The notes beneath the pieces are model-generated. The model searched no databases. It was not told the origin of the DNA and saw only the letters and a list, made by a program, of their open reading frames with translations. A stretch of 64,000 nt of DNA from contig NZ_BDAC01000001.1 in assembly GCF_002091635.1 (NCBI RefSeq), forward strand, positions 248,001-312,000, in the 5' to 3' direction. Below, in pieces: positions 17,701 through 27,389 of the stretch (position 1 is the stretch's first letter; every line of letters begins with the position of its first letter). A program made the translations under genes and the position numbers. This DNA comes from Pseudomonas indica NBRC 103045 (GTDB taxonomy: Bacteria; Pseudomonadota; Gammaproteobacteria; Pseudomonadales; Pseudomonadaceae).

Positions 17701-18522
17701 CGGGCCGAACCACTCCGGTTGGGTCTGCAGCGGCGCCACCAGCGGCAGCGCCAGGACCAGCAGGCTGGTCAGCACGGCGCCGCACAGCGCACCGGGAAAA
17801 CCCCAGACCAGGGCCAGGACCAGCATGGCGAAACCGATCAGCGGCAAGGTCTGCAACCAGGGCAAGGCCACCAGCAGGCCGGGCAGGCCAACCAGCAGGA
17901 CCAACAGCAGAGGCCAGGGCGGCAGGCGCTGCGGAACGGGTTCGTCAATCGTCGCCGCGCTGTCGGGCGCCGCGCGCAACCAGCCCTTGCGGCGCAGCGG
18001 AGGGGTGCCGAAATGCAGCAACGGCAGGGCGATGGCCAGGACGCTGAGGCTGTCGGCCAATCCGAGGGCCAGGCTGGCATGCAGCCAGTCGCCAGCCGGC
18101 AGATGGCCGGTGATGACGAGGTTGCCCTGCACGCCGAGCGCCACCATCGAGGACGGCAGCAGCACACCGAGCAGAATGAAGCGCAGCAGATGATTGAATT
18201 CGTTCAGCGCCGGATCGAAGCCGCGCCGGGCGGTCATCAGCCAGCCCAGCCCCACGGCCAGGGTTTCCGGCAGGGCATGCAGCGGCGCCCAGTGCCAGTC
18301 CAGATCCCACAACGGCACGCTCAACAGCGCATTGAGGAACAGCGCGGGGAGTATCCGTGGCCCCCACCAGAGGCTGAACGCCAATCCCAGGGCGAAGGGC
18401 ACATACCAGATCGCCACCCCGCTGGAGAACTGGGTGGAAAGGGATAACCAGGTGCCCAGCTGGAACAACGGCAGGGGCAGCCACCAGGTCCATCGGGGCT
18501 GGCGGTCGGATACAACGGGCAT
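14743..18522 (-). CDS. MASE1 membrane sensor with four PAS domains, GGDEF and EAL (c-di-GMP turnover)
   Basis: 1259 residues from ATG at 18522, chosen because GAGG lies 7 bases upstream; an ATG 20 codons earlier lacks one. Order: MASE1-like membrane sensor, about 10-300, with many hydrophobic segments; PAS1, about 315-435, very LOV-like (YCNPAFQRISGY, NYRKDGRPFWNE, LQHDVT) but with Ser363 where LOV proteins have the flavin-adduct Cys; PAS2 455-570; PAS3 575-692; PAS4 695-815; GGDEF 820-990 with intact GGDEF at 904-908 and an I-site RAED at 895-898; EAL 1000-1255 with EVL, NISPREL, ELEITEG, IDDFGTGYSS and VAEGIE all present. Both catalytic domains look competent, so it may make and break c-di-GMP. 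It is convergent with rimK, 29 bases apart. Confidence 0.92.
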   Translation of the reverse strand: MPVVSDRQPRWTWWLPLPLFQLGTWLSLSTQFSSGVAIWYVPFALGLAFSLWWGPRILPALFLNALLSVPLWDLDWHWAPLHALPETLAVGLGWLMTARRGFDPALNEFNHLLRFILLGVLLPSSMVALGVQGNLVITGHLPAGDWLHASLALGLADSLSVLAIALPLLHFGTPPLRRKGWLRAAPDSAATIDEPVPQRLPPWPLLLVLLVGLPGLLVALPWLQTLPLIGFAMLVLALVWGFPGALCGAVLTSLLVLALPLVAPLQTQPEWFGPQRTSLHLSVLLMMIAMLLVGRSLSDMRRALARSARMQQQLALANLALEASPLGVSIADARAEGLPLIYCNPAFQRISGYSRAETLGQPSDFLLGRDQGQHELPRMQHARNRGETCQVVLRNYRKDGRPFWNEVTVAPMRDERGISHFLSLQHDVTSRERLAQELAKRREELLRQTHLLTQTETIADLGGWVLELPGYRMFWSEGSYRIFEREPGDGALEYRQALAYLDDDSRELAWTTLRQLFKGQDSFDIELHLSTARGNPRWVRARGLVERDGERVIRIYGALQDLTARKQAERQLQERDERLRLFFEAPLIGMALTTPEQRWEEVNYKLCSILGRSREELNATTWAAITHPDDLPADQARLEELQDGSRDGYELEKRFLRPDGSPVYTRVSVRAVRDADGRLEACLTLVEDISDRYEAEARYRTLVEHAPEAILVFDTERGIVEANENAARLFGLPREQLLGKRPAHFSPVLQGGGESSEEVASRQIEAALAGEAPVFDWLVRDAAGRVRPCEARLVLLPGGEGRLVRLSFTDISERQRYQREIERLAYSDELTGLPNRRLLLDRLQHAMAREQREGRYGALLFIDLDHFKTVNDSLGHPVGDGLLREVTARLAGGLRAEDTLARLGGDEFVVLLEAMADTPEVAAEHAAEVGEKLLASLIGGYRIDGHELSISASIGISLHPLGGQAAADVLKQADTAMYRAKQGGRNALHFFAPEMQAAIDQRLQLQNELRQAMTRGQLRLVFQPQLSLASGRVAGAEVLVRWSHPERGEVTPTHFIALAEETGMIHELGNWVLEQACAALARWRVQWPELVLAVNISPRELRQPDFAQRISSCLQRHGVPAAALELEITEGVLLEDAEQCIAAMQALKRLGVRFAIDDFGTGYSSLTYLKRLPLDRLKIDRSFVGDLDGETSGAMLVETILVIARNLGLECVAEGIESQVQLDSLRRHGCALGQGFHFSRPLNETAFLAWMDARESHIA

Positions 18523-18618
18523 AGCGACCTCATGGCAAAGCGCCGCCATAGCATAGTTCAGCAGCCGGTGGCCCGTCTGCATGCCGTGCTGGCGTTATGC
18601 CCGAACGGTCGTCCCGTG

Positions 18619-19932
18619 TCAGACCGCGTCGCGCGGCAGCATCAACCCCAACGGCAGGCACACCCTGGCCTCCAGTCCGCCACCGGAACGGTTGCGCAGT
18701 TCCACGCTGCCGCCATGCAGCGCGGCGATGCGCTTGACGATGGCCAGGCCGAGGCCGGTGCCCTTGCCGCCCCGGGCGCGGTCGCCGCGAATGAAGGGGT
18801 TAAAGATGTCGGACATTTCCGTCGGGTCGATACCGGGGCCGCGGTCCAGCACGCTGAGCACCACGTAGGGCGCACGGCAGTCGCCGGATACGTAGGCGGC
18901 CACCTCGACCTGCTGGCCGCCATGGCGCAGGGCGTTTTCCACCAGGTTGGTCAGCAGCCGCTTGACCGACACCCGGCGCAGCGGGATCGGCGGGATTTGC
19001 TCCAGGCACAGCCGTACCTGTTCACCCTTCTGGTTGAACGGCGCCACCACCTCCTGGGCCAGCTCGCCGAGATCGACGTCTTCCACCGGCTCGTCGCGAC
19101 CGTCGCGGATGAAGGCGAGGAACTGATCGAGGATGGCGTCCATGTCCTCGATGTCGCGCACCATGTCCTCGGCGAACTCGTTGTCGTTGCCCAGCAGTTC
19201 GAGGGACAGGCGTAAGCGGGTCAGCGGGGTGCGCAGATCGTGGGAGACGCCGGCAAGCATCAGTTCGCGCTCACGGCCGGCCTGTTCGACGTCCTCGGCC
19301 ATCTGGTTGAAGGCCCGGTAGACCTCGGTCATCTCGCTCGGCGTATTGCCGATCGGCAAGCGCACGCTACGGCCCTGGCCGACCTGGCGGGCGGCGAACA
19401 CCAGGCGCTTGAGCGGCGCGCTGAGCTGGCGGACGAAAATCCAGGCGGCGGCGGTGGAGAGCAGGCCGATCCCGAGGAACCAGCCGAGCACGTTCCAGAT
19501 ACGCTGCCCGCGCAACGGGTGCGGATAGAGCGGCACTTTCAGCCAGTCGTCGCCCAGGCTCGGCGCGTACACCCAGAGCGCCGGCGGACTCTTCACCCGC
19601 ACCCGCACCTCGGTGTCCGGCCCCAACTCGGTGCGCATCTGGCGCTGGAAGATTTCGCTGTACGGCCAGTGCTGTTCGCTGAGCGGCACGGCATCGCGCT
19701 GGACCAGCGTGAGCCCGGCCTCGCGGGCGATGTCGTCGCGCGACGAAGGCTCGGCCGCCCAGTAGGCGCGCAGGGTGAGCGCCGCGCCGTGGCTGTACTG
19801 GCGGTCCACCAGGACGTCCTCGTTCATCATCAGATAGACGAGGGTCAGCGCCTTGGAAAACAGCACCACGATCAGCACCAGCCAGAGGGTGCGGGCGAAG
19901 AAACTTTGCGGGAACCAGAGGGGAGCCTTCAT
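18619..19932 (-). CDS. amgS: AmgS/EnvZ-type sensor histidine kinase
   Basis: 437 residues from ATG at 19932 (MKAPLWFPQSFFARTLWLVL); a TTG three codons earlier is less likely. Two membrane segments, about 14-35 and 147-166, flank a periplasmic sensor of roughly 110 residues. HAMP follows, then a dimerisation domain with phospho-acceptor His231 in AGVSHDLRTPLTRLR, and an ATPase domain with NLVENALRHGG, DRGPGID and GKGTGLGLAIVKR. In P. aeruginosa AmgRS senses membrane stress and gives aminoglycoside tolerance. The response regulator lies just upstream on the same strand, but a heptamer fold-back repeat fills the 82 bases between them, which is wider than usual for such pairs. Confidence 0.93.
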   Translation of the reverse strand: MKAPLWFPQSFFARTLWLVLIVVLFSKALTLVYLMMNEDVLVDRQYSHGAALTLRAYWAAEPSSRDDIAREAGLTLVQRDAVPLSEQHWPYSEIFQRQMRTELGPDTEVRVRVKSPPALWVYAPSLGDDWLKVPLYPHPLRGQRIWNVLGWFLGIGLLSTAAAWIFVRQLSAPLKRLVFAARQVGQGRSVRLPIGNTPSEMTEVYRAFNQMAEDVEQAGRERELMLAGVSHDLRTPLTRLRLSLELLGNDNEFAEDMVRDIEDMDAILDQFLAFIRDGRDEPVEDVDLGELAQEVVAPFNQKGEQVRLCLEQIPPIPLRRVSVKRLLTNLVENALRHGGQQVEVAAYVSGDCRAPYVVLSVLDRGPGIDPTEMSDIFNPFIRGDRARGGKGTGLGLAIVKRIAALHGGSVELRNRSGGGLEARVCLPLGLMLPRDAV

Positions 19933-19933
19933 C

Positions 19934-20013
19934 AGCTGCAAGCTCCAAGCTTAAAGCTACAAGTAGTTACACCGTCCGCTCTTTCTTGCAGCTTGTGGCA
20001 TGTAGCTTGTTGC
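19934..20013. repeat. heptamer fold-back repeat between amgR and amgS
   Basis: Left arm: four degenerate heptads of the type AGCTNNA (AGCTGCA, AGCTCCA, AGCTTAA, AGCTACA). Right arm (complement): AGCAACA, AGCTACA, TGCCACA, AGCTGCA. The two arms can pair across a short middle. It is the degenerate cousin of the perfect arrays at 42508 and 44348 and begins right after the amgR stop codon. Confidence 0.65.
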
Positions 20014-20014
20014 T

Positions 20015-20743
20015 TCATTTATTTCCATCCGGAACGAACACGTAGCCGACGCCCCAGACGGTCTGGATGTAGCGGGGCTTGGACGGGTCCGGCTCGATCA
20101 GCCGGCGCAGGCGGGAAATCTGTACGTCGATGGAGCGCTCCAGGGCGTCCCACTCGCGGCCGCGGGCGAGGTTCATCAGCTTGTCGCGGGTCAGCGGCTC
20201 GCGGGCATGCTGAACCAGCGCCTTGAGCACGGCGAACTCGCCGGTGGTGAGCATGTGCACTTCATCGCCGCGCTTCAGTTCGCGGGTACCGAGGGACAGT
20301 TCGTAGTCGCCGAAACGCACGGTTTCGTCTTCGCTGGCCGGCGCGCCCGGCACCACCGGCGCCTGGCGACGCAGCACGGCCTTGATACGCGCCAGCAGCT
20401 CGCGTGGGTTGAACGGTTTGGCCAGGTAGTCGTCGGCGCCCAGTTCCAGACCCTGGATGCGGCTGGACTCGTCGCCCTTGGCGGTGAGCATGATGATCGG
20501 GATCTGGTTGTTCGATTCGCGCAGGCGGCGGCAGGCGGAGAGGCCGTCCTCGCCCGGCAGCATCAGGTCGAGCACCACCAGGTTGAACAGCTCGCGGGCG
20601 AGCAGGCGATCCATCTGTTCGACGTTCTCCACCGCCCGCACGCGGTAGCCCTGTTCGTCGAGAAAACGTTCGAGCAGACGCCGCAGACGGGCGTCGTCGT
20701 CGACCACGAGGATTTTTTCGCCTTCAACGGGGGCAGTGTTCAT
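20015..20743 (-). CDS. amgR: AmgR/OmpR-type response regulator
   Basis: 242 residues from ATG at 20743 (MNTAPVEGEKILVVDDDARL). The frame stays open upstream, but those residues are not conserved. The receiver domain (about 9-122) has the acidic pair in VDDD, phospho-acceptor Asp59 in NLVVLDLMLPGEDG, and lysine in YLAKPFNPREL. The winged-helix output domain (about 140-238) ends with IQTVWGVGYVFVPDG. It is the partner of AmgS and, in P. aeruginosa, controls proteases and other envelope-stress genes. It is divergent from tex. Confidence 0.95.
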   Translation of the reverse strand: MNTAPVEGEKILVVDDDARLRRLLERFLDEQGYRVRAVENVEQMDRLLARELFNLVVLDLMLPGEDGLSACRRLRESNNQIPIIMLTAKGDESSRIQGLELGADDYLAKPFNPRELLARIKAVLRRQAPVVPGAPASEDETVRFGDYELSLGTRELKRGDEVHMLTTGEFAVLKALVQHAREPLTRDKLMNLARGREWDALERSIDVQISRLRRLIEPDPSKPRYIQTVWGVGYVFVPDGNK

Positions 20744-20879
20744 AGCGTCTCCAGACCAGGACATGGTGCGGATTATGGCGCAGACGCCACCCGCACCGCC
20801 GCGACCATTGTTAGCAGATTTTTCCCCGGGCGGAGCCGGCGCTTTCATCGGCTGGTGCGCATTTATCGGCGCCAGCGAC

Positions 20880-20907
20880 CTGACGCCCGCCGCCCCCTAG
20901 GTATAAT
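20880..20907 (+). promoter_or_regulatory. sigma70-type promoter of tex
   Basis: A perfect TATAAT at 20902-20907 with CTGACG at 20880-20885 as -35 and a 16-base spacer. It ends 56 bases before the tex ATG. Perfect -10 hexamers are uncommon in this GC-rich window, and the only other one seen here precedes the 6S RNA. Confidence 0.6.
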
Positions 20908-20963
20908 GCCGCCCTTTCACGGCCGGACCGGCCCGCGTGTCTATCTGTCAGGTAAGTGCATTC

Positions 20964-23288
<2,325 letters not shown>

Positions 23289-23329
23289 CCGAACGCCCGC
23301 GACCAGCCAGTCTCGGGCTTCGTCAGTAG

Positions 23330-23377
23330 GGCGAATTCATTCGCCAAATGAACCCAAGGCGGGCGAATGGATTCGCC
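23330..23377. repeat. inverted pair of GGCGAATTCATTCGCC repeats
   Basis: Two members in opposite orientation: GGCGAATTCATTCGCC at 23330-23345 and GGCGAATGGATTCGCC at 23362-23377, 16 bases apart. Together they can fold as one larger hairpin between tex and the thioesterase gene. No T run follows, so it is not a classical terminator, although it may still stop or stabilise the tex transcript. Confidence 0.6.
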
Positions 23378-23404
23378 TCCTCCGGGAAACCGCAGGAGTT
23401 GCCC

Positions 23405-23788
23405 ATGGATATCCCCGAAGACCTGCAATTCAGCAACTTCAGCCGGCTCATCGGCTGCCGCGTGCATCGCCTGAGCGAAGGCGAAGCCGAGATCGCCCTG
23501 AGTATGGCCGACCACCTGCGCAACCGGGGCGGCAAGCTGCATGGCGGCGCGTTGTTCAGCCTGATGGACACCGCCATGGGCCTGGCCTGCTCGACCGCCC
23601 ACGGTTTCGACCGGCAGAGCGTGACCCTGGAATGCAAGATCAACTACATCCGCGCCGTCGGCGAGGGCGATGTGATCTGTCATGCCCGCGTCCTGCATGC
23701 CGGCCGCACCACCCTGGTGGTGGAAGCCGACATTCGCCAGGGCGACACCCTCGTCGCCAAGGGACAAGGCACCTTCGCTCAGCTGTAA
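23405..23788 (+). CDS. PaaI/YigI-type hotdog-fold acyl-CoA thioesterase
   Basis: 127 residues from ATG at 23405 with AGGAG 7 bases upstream. The hotdog thioesterase signature is clear: LHGGALFSLMDTAMGLA (about 47-63) and ECKINYIRAVGEGDVICHARVLHAGRTTLVVEADI. Proteins of this group hydrolyse aromatic or medium acyl-CoA thioesters. It lies between tex and gshA on the same strand, with repeat hairpins before it, so it probably has its own promoter. Substrate is unknown. Confidence 0.88.
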   Translation: MDIPEDLQFSNFSRLIGCRVHRLSEGEAEIALSMADHLRNRGGKLHGGALFSLMDTAMGLACSTAHGFDRQSVTLECKINYIRAVGEGDVICHARVLHAGRTTLVVEADIRQGDTLVAKGQGTFAQL

Positions 23789-23898
23789 CGCCGAAGGGGC
23801 CCCTAGGCTCTATGATGAAAAGCCTGGATACCCCTGGCCTCTTGTAGACACGCCGCGCTGCCCCCATATTGGCGCGACACTGCCTAGGAAACTGACTC

Positions 23899-25482
23899 TT
23901 GAGCAACCTCCTTTCCCGCCGCCTGGCCCTGCTCGGCGAGCGCGCCCCTCTCTCCCTGCTCGCACAGTGCCTGCACGGCATCGAGCGGGAATGCCTGCGT
24001 GTGGATGCCGATGGCCAGCTGTCGCTGAGCCCGCACCCCGCCGCGCTGGGTTCCGCGCTGACCCATCCGCAGATCACCACCGACTATTCCGAGGCCCTGC
24101 TGGAGTTCATCACGCCGGCCGAGCAGGACCCGGCGCTGACACTGGACGACCTGGATCGCATCCACCGCTTCGTCTACGCCAGGCTCGACGGGGAGTTCCT
24201 CTGGAGCGCCTCGATGCCCAGCCAGTTGCCGGACGAGGAGACCATTCCCATCGCCCGCTACGGCGACTCGCTGATCGGCCGCCTCAAGTACGTCTACCGC
24301 AAGGGTCTGGCGCTGCGTTACGGCAAGACCATGCAGTGCATCGCCGGCATTCACTACAACTTCAGCCTGCCCGAGACGCTCTGGCCGGTCCTCAAGGCCG
24401 CCGAAGGCGACCCGCAGAGCGACCGCGACTACCAGTCGGCGCGCTACATCGCGCTGATCCGCAACTTCCGCCGCTACAGCTGGTTGCTGATGTACCTGTT
24501 CGGTGCCTCGCCGGCGCTGCACAAGGGCTTCCTGCGCGGCAACCCGCATCAACTGGAAACCCTGGACGAGGACACCCTCTACCTGCCCTGGGCCACCAGC
24601 CTGAGGATGAGCGACCTGGGCTACCAGAACAACGCCCAGGCCGGCCTGACGCCTTGCTACAACAGCCTCGACAGCTATTTGGCCAGCCTGCGCCAGGCGG
24701 TCGGCACACCCTACCCGCCCTATGTCGAGATCGGCACCCAGCGCGACGGCGAGTGGCTGCAACTGAACACCAACGTCATCCAGATCGAGAACGAATACTA
24801 CTCGAGCATCCGCCCGAAGCGCGTGACCCACACCGGCGAGCGGCCGATCCAGGCGCTGGCGGCGCGCGGCGTGCAGTACATCGAAGTGCGCTGCATGGAC
24901 ATCGACCCCTTCCTGCCACTGGGTATCGACCTGACCAGCGCGCGCTTCCTCGATGCCTTCCTGCTCTACTGCGCCCTGCAGGACAGTCCGCCGCTGGCTG
25001 GCGACGAGTGCCGCGCCTGCACCAACAACTTCCTCAAGACGGTAAAGGAAGGCCGTCGCCCCGGCCTGCATCTGCAGCGGAACGGCGAAGCGGTGGAGCT
25101 GAAGACTTGGGCCCACGAACTGCTCGACGACATCGCACGGGTCGCCGACCTGCTCGATCGCAGCCACGGCGGCCGTGTCCATGCCGACGCCCTGGCGGCC
25201 CAGCGCGCCAAGGTGGACGACGCCCGCCTGACGCCATCCGCGCGGGTACTGGACGCCTTGCGCGAGCACCGTGAAAGCTTCGTCGGTTTCGCCCTGCGCC
25301 AGAGTCGGACGCACGCCGAGTATTTCCGTGGGCGACCGCTGAGCGAGGCAGAAATGGCGGAGTACGAGGCTCAGGTGCAGCAGTCCCTGGCCGAACAGGA
25401 GGAGCTGGAACGCACCCAGGTCGGCGATTTCGATACCTTCGTCGAGGCCTATCAGGCCAGCATCCTCGGCATCGCCATCTAA
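23899..25482 (+). CDS. gshA: glutamate-cysteine ligase
   Basis: 527 residues from a TTG start at 23899 with AGGAA 8 bases upstream; no ATG fits the conserved N-terminus ([14 protein letters not shown]). It makes gamma-glutamylcysteine from glutamate, cysteine and ATP, the limiting step of glutathione synthesis, in the cytoplasm. Class I bacterial motifs are present: [14 protein letters not shown] near 30, [19 protein letters not shown] near 145, and [16 protein letters not shown] near 290. The rare start codon may lower expression. No other glutathione gene is adjacent. Confidence 0.96.
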   Translation: MSNLLSRRLALLGERAPLSLLAQCLHGIERECLRVDADGQLSLSPHPAALGSALTHPQITTDYSEALLEFITPAEQDPALTLDDLDRIHRFVYARLDGEFLWSASMPSQLPDEETIPIARYGDSLIGRLKYVYRKGLALRYGKTMQCIAGIHYNFSLPETLWPVLKAAEGDPQSDRDYQSARYIALIRNFRRYSWLLMYLFGASPALHKGFLRGNPHQLETLDEDTLYLPWATSLRMSDLGYQNNAQAGLTPCYNSLDSYLASLRQAVGTPYPPYVEIGTQRDGEWLQLNTNVIQIENEYYSSIRPKRVTHTGERPIQALAARGVQYIEVRCMDIDPFLPLGIDLTSARFLDAFLLYCALQDSPPLAGDECRACTNNFLKTVKEGRRPGLHLQRNGEAVELKTWAHELLDDIARVADLLDRSHGGRVHADALAAQRAKVDDARLTPSARVLDALREHRESFVGFALRQSRTHAEYFRGRPLSEAEMAEYEAQVQQSLAEQEELERTQVGDFDTFVEAYQASILGIAI

Positions 25483-25630
25483 CCTTCAACATGCCTGGAC
25501 GGGCCGCACGACGAAGTCGCGCAGCCCATCACAAAACCGACAAGTGGCGGCGTTTGGCGGGATAGACAGTCCGGCGAGACGTCGCGTGGCCGGCTAGGAT
25601 GAGCGGAAATTTCGGAAAAGCGAGCCCCGC

Positions 25631-25855
25631 ATGGCGCCGTCCGACGCCTCTCTCGACAACGATGACAGCCAATGGAGCCTGGAAAGCCTGACGAAGGCCT
25701 ACCAGCAAGGCTATATGGCAGGTCTGACCGGCCACCCGATCGACCAGCAACCCTACCCCGCCGATGTCGTGGCCGCCGCCTGGGAAGCCGGCTGGGACGA
25801 CGGGCACGAGCAACTGCTCGCCTCCGGCCGCCAGCCCCAGACCAAGCGCGCCTGA
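25631..25855 (+). CDS. small protein resembling ribosome modulation factor
   Basis: 74 residues. Part of the sequence follows the RMF pattern: AYQQGYMAGLTG (the GYxAG-x-G start), QPYPADVVAAAWEAGWDDG (the YP...W..GW.xG end). Classic RMF is about 55 residues, is basic, and has more arginines; this one is acidic at its N-terminus and lacks the central cysteine. I therefore treat it as a relative, not as RMF itself. RMF dimerises 70S ribosomes in stationary phase. It is a lone gene after gshA. The upstream spacing has only a weak ribosome binding site (GAAAAGCGAG). Confidence 0.6.
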   Translation: MAPSDASLDNDDSQWSLESLTKAYQQGYMAGLTGHPIDQQPYPADVVAAAWEAGWDDGHEQLLASGRQPQTKRA

Positions 25856-25874
25856 CGCTGCGCCCTACCCGTCG

Positions 25875-25905
25875 GTAGCCCGGATAAGCCGCGGAGCAAT
25901 CCGGG
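25875..25905. repeat. REP-like repeat GTAGCCCGGATAAG...CAATCCGGG
   Basis: The arms CCCGGAT and ATCCGGG pair across a short loop. It is the same family as 9854-9884, in the opposite orientation, and lies between the converging ends of the RMF-like gene and argA. Confidence 0.6.
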
Positions 25906-25951
25906 ATCGGTCTGACAGGCGCCACCCTCCCAATCCCAGCACGATAAATAC

Positions 25952-27250
25952 CTACAACGATTTCTCGAAAATCTTCGAATTGCGCTGGTAGTTGTACAGC
26001 GACGCCCGCGCAGCCGGCAGGCGCTCGACGCTGCTGGGCTCGAAGCCACGCTCGCGGAACCAGTGCGCGGTACGCGTGGTGAGCACGAACAAGGTCTTCA
26101 ATCCCTGCTGGCGGGCCCGCTCCTCGATGCGCTCGAGCAGTTCGTCGCCACGCCCGCCGTGGCGGTATTCCGGGTTGACCGCGAGGCAGGCCAGTTCACC
26201 GGCGTCCGAATCGGCGATGGGATAGAGCGCCGCGCAGGCAATGATCAGGCCGTCGCGCTCGACGATGCTGAACTGGGTGATCTCCCGCTCCAGCACTTCG
26301 CGCGAACGACGCACCAGGATGCCCTGCTCCTCCAGCGGGCTGATCAGGTCGATCAGGCCGCCGACGTCCTCGATGGTCGCCTCGCGCAATTGCTCGAACT
26401 GCTCCTGGTCGACCAGGGTGCCGCCGCCGTCGCGGGTGAACAGTTCGGTAAGCAGCGCGCCATCCTCCTGGTAGCTGACGATATGGCTGCGCTTCACCCC
26501 ACCCCGGCAGGCCTGGGCCGCGGCGTCGAGCAGTTCGGCCTGGTAGCTGGCGCCGAGCCGTGCCAGGTGCGTCGGCACCTGCTGCGGACGCAACTCGCGA
26601 ATCAAACGCCCTTGCTCGTCGAGCAGGCCGCGTTCCTCGCCGAACAGCAACAACTTGTCGGCCGCCAGGTCGATGGCCGCGCGCGTCGCCACGTCCTCGC
26701 AGGCAAGGTTGAAGATTTCCCCGGTGGGGGAATAGCCGAGCGGCGACAGCAGCACGATGGCGCGCTCGTCGAGCAGGCGGCCGATCCCCTTGCGGTCGAC
26801 CCGCCGCACTTCGCCCGTATGGTGATAGTCGACGCCCTCGAGCACGCCAATCGGCCGCGCGGTGACGAAGTTGCCGCCAGCAACGCGCAGACGAGAGCCC
26901 TGCATCGGCGAGGCCGCCATGTCCATCGACAGGCGCGCCTCGATGGCGATGCGCAATTGCCCCACGGCATCGATCACGCACTCCAGGGTGGGGCCGTCGG
27001 TGATCCGCAGGTTGTGGTGGAAGTGCGGTGTCAGGCCGCGGTTGACCAGGCGCGCCTCGATCTGCGGGCGCGAGCCGTGGACCAGTACCAGGCGTACGCC
27101 GAGACTGTGCAGCAGGACCAGGTCATGGACGATGTTGCCGAAGTTCGGGTGGGCCACCCCCTCGCCGGGCAGCATGACCACGAAGGTCCGGTCCCGGTGC
27201 GAGTTGATGTAGGGAGATGCGTGGCGGAGCCAATTGACGTAATCGAGCAT
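25952..27250 (-). CDS. argA: amino-acid N-acetyltransferase (N-acetylglutamate synthase)
   Basis: 432 residues, typical of classical ArgA. An N-terminal amino-acid-kinase-like domain (about 20-285, with LVLVHGSRPQIEARL and ATRAAIDLAADKLLLFG) binds the feedback inhibitor arginine, and a C-terminal GNAT domain (about 290-425, with LACLAVNPEYRHGGRGDELLERIE) transfers the acetyl group from acetyl-CoA to glutamate. This is the first step of arginine synthesis. argE lies 140 bases upstream on the same strand, so co-transcription of argE and argA is likely. Confidence 0.96.
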   Translation of the reverse strand: MLDYVNWLRHASPYINSHRDRTFVVMLPGEGVAHPNFGNIVHDLVLLHSLGVRLVLVHGSRPQIEARLVNRGLTPHFHHNLRITDGPTLECVIDAVGQLRIAIEARLSMDMAASPMQGSRLRVAGGNFVTARPIGVLEGVDYHHTGEVRRVDRKGIGRLLDERAIVLLSPLGYSPTGEIFNLACEDVATRAAIDLAADKLLLFGEERGLLDEQGRLIRELRPQQVPTHLARLGASYQAELLDAAAQACRGGVKRSHIVSYQEDGALLTELFTRDGGGTLVDQEQFEQLREATIEDVGGLIDLISPLEEQGILVRRSREVLEREITQFSIVERDGLIIACAALYPIADSDAGELACLAVNPEYRHGGRGDELLERIEERARQQGLKTLFVLTTRTAHWFRERGFEPSSVERLPAARASLYNYQRNSKIFEKSL

Positions 27251-27342
27251 GAATGAGCCTGTAGTGATTCTGATGGCTCTCCCCTTCCGTCATGGAAGCG
27301 GAGCGACAAGGGAAAGACGGTTCATCCGCCGGCTTTCCCGAA

Positions 27343-27360
27343 CTCTCCCGTTGGGGAGAG
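27343..27360. repeat. CTCTCCC...GGGAGAG hairpin between argE and argA
   Basis: A 7-base stem, CTCTCCC/GGGAGAG, with a four-base loop. The same arms occur in a longer stem within the 37630-37805 element and as a partial form near 6148. It may attenuate argA transcription, but no T run follows on the minus strand. Confidence 0.45.
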
Positions 27361-27389
27361 GGCAGTCCGTCGTCATCGTCGCAACACGG

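Noticed and set aside
14743-18522. functional LOV photoreceptor
   Set aside because: The adduct cysteine is serine, so ordinary LOV photochemistry is not expected; only a LOV-like fold is claimed.
25631-25855. authentic rmf
   Set aside because: Length and charge differ from RMF and the arginine-rich core is missing, so only a relative is claimed.
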